Below are positions 5,392 through 5,760 of a stretch of 5,760 nt of DNA, piece by piece. The position numbers and the translations under genes are program-made. Source of the DNA: VAZQ01 sp035693615 (GTDB lineage Bacteria; Pseudomonadota; Alphaproteobacteria; Rhizobiales; Xanthobacteraceae). A model generated the notes under the pieces. The model was not told the DNA's origin and ran no database searches. It was given only the letters and a program-made list of their open reading frames with translations. The DNA is taken from assembly GCA_035693615.1 (NCBI GenBank), contig DASSGH010000087.1, forward strand, positions 1 through 5,760, in the 5' to 3' direction. Every line of letters begins with the position of its first letter. Position 1 is the stretch's first letter.

Positions 5392-5760
5392 ATGGAGCGT
5401 TACGAGCTGCGCATTGTCGAAATGCCTGACCTTATCATGGAGATCGACAGCCTTTGGGACCGGCTTCAGAGCGACGACGCACTCAAGGAGGACGCTAGTG
5501 ATGCTGGCATTGATCTTTCGAAGCTACCCCGCGTGAGACGCTCGAAGGCGATAAAAATCGAAACTGTAGGTCATGGAATCAGTGGAGCCGAACTCTTTGA
5601 TGCTAGCGTCATTTCTGCGATGTCTGGTGCGCACATTGTCGTATGGGATCTATGGAAAAAGGTAATTCTGCCACGGCTTCAACAACGATTTGGGAAGGAT
5701 GCGGTTAAGCAAGCCAGCCGTGCCTCGCCACGAGGCGGTGCCAAACCAAAAGTTGAAGAA
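5392..5760 (+). CDS. Protein of unknown function, 5' part (runs off window end)
   Basis: An open frame of 123 codons with no stop before the window edge. I do not recognise the family. What can be seen: residues 1-35 are acidic and probably helical (MERYELRIVEMPDLIMEIDS, then LWDRLQSDD); 36-60 include DLSKLPRVRRSKAIKIETVG; a Gly/Ala/Ser-rich, mildly hydrophobic stretch spans about 58-86 (GHGISGAELF, VISAMSGAHIVV), too polar to be a sure membrane segment; then DLWKKVILPRLQQRFGKDAV at 86-105; and a basic Pro/Gly/Lys-rich segment at 109-121 that looks like a flexible linker. The last feature suggests a further domain beyond the window. GC is about 52 percent in the two lines counted and third positions are less GC-biased than in the neighbours, consistent with recent acquisition or low expression. 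A well-placed AAGAGG supports the start. It lies 380 bases beyond opgC, so is probably transcribed separately. Confidence 0.7.
   Translation, partial: MERYELRIVEMPDLIMEIDSLWDRLQSDDALKEDASDAGIDLSKLPRVRRSKAIKIETVGHGISGAELFDASVISAMSGAHIVVWDLWKKVILPRLQQRFGKDAVKQASRASPRGGAKPKVEE

Noticed and set aside
5100..5393. 97-codon minus-strand ORF in the AT-richer region
   Set aside because: No ribosome binding site before its ATG, Arg/Val-rich sequence with no recognisable motif, and its start overlaps the better-supported plus-strand start at 5392. Not excluded, only unsupported.

Overview
The window looks like chromosomal DNA from a GC-rich alphaproteobacterium of the order Hyphomicrobiales (Rhizobiales). 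Two things point there. The gene order argD-argF-hslO with apaG close by is typical of that order. The intergenic repeats, when translated by chance, give strings such as AGLDPAIH and GSSPAMT that litter annotations of Bradyrhizobium and Xanthobacteraceae-like genomes. The genus cannot be fixed from this window.

Layout. (1) 2-1392: the 3' part of argD (acetylornithine aminotransferase) overlaps argF (ornithine carbamoyltransferase) by 4 bases. These are two steps of arginine synthesis, with translational coupling. (2) 1393-1713: a gap filled by an 85-base tandem duplication and one complete palindromic repeat element. (3) 1714-2727: hslO, the redox-switched chaperone Hsp33, with all four zinc cysteines. 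(4) 2728-2956: the space between convergent hslO and apaG, holding one complete repeat element that could fold on either transcript. (5) 2957-3367, minus strand: apaG. (6) 3368-3761: the divergent apaG/opgC intergenic region, holding three more repeat elements of two subtypes. (7) 3762-5012: an OpgC-type multi-pass membrane acyltransferase with an unusual three-fold nine-residue repeat in its cytosolic N-terminus. (8) 5013-5391: AT-richer DNA with no convincing gene. (9) 5392 to the window end: the first 123 codons of an unrecognised protein that runs off the edge and has a strong ribosome binding site.

The left 5 kb is housekeeping and cell-envelope chromosome, broken up by a dense family of hairpin repeats: six units plus a fragment in about 2.3 kb, all between genes. 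From about 5013 the GC content falls from well over 60 percent to about 45-52 percent in the lines I counted, and the repeats stop. That edge, with the unknown gene beyond it, is the only part that hints at accessory DNA, but too little of it is visible to name a system. Apart from the argD-argF pair, the genes do not form one pathway.
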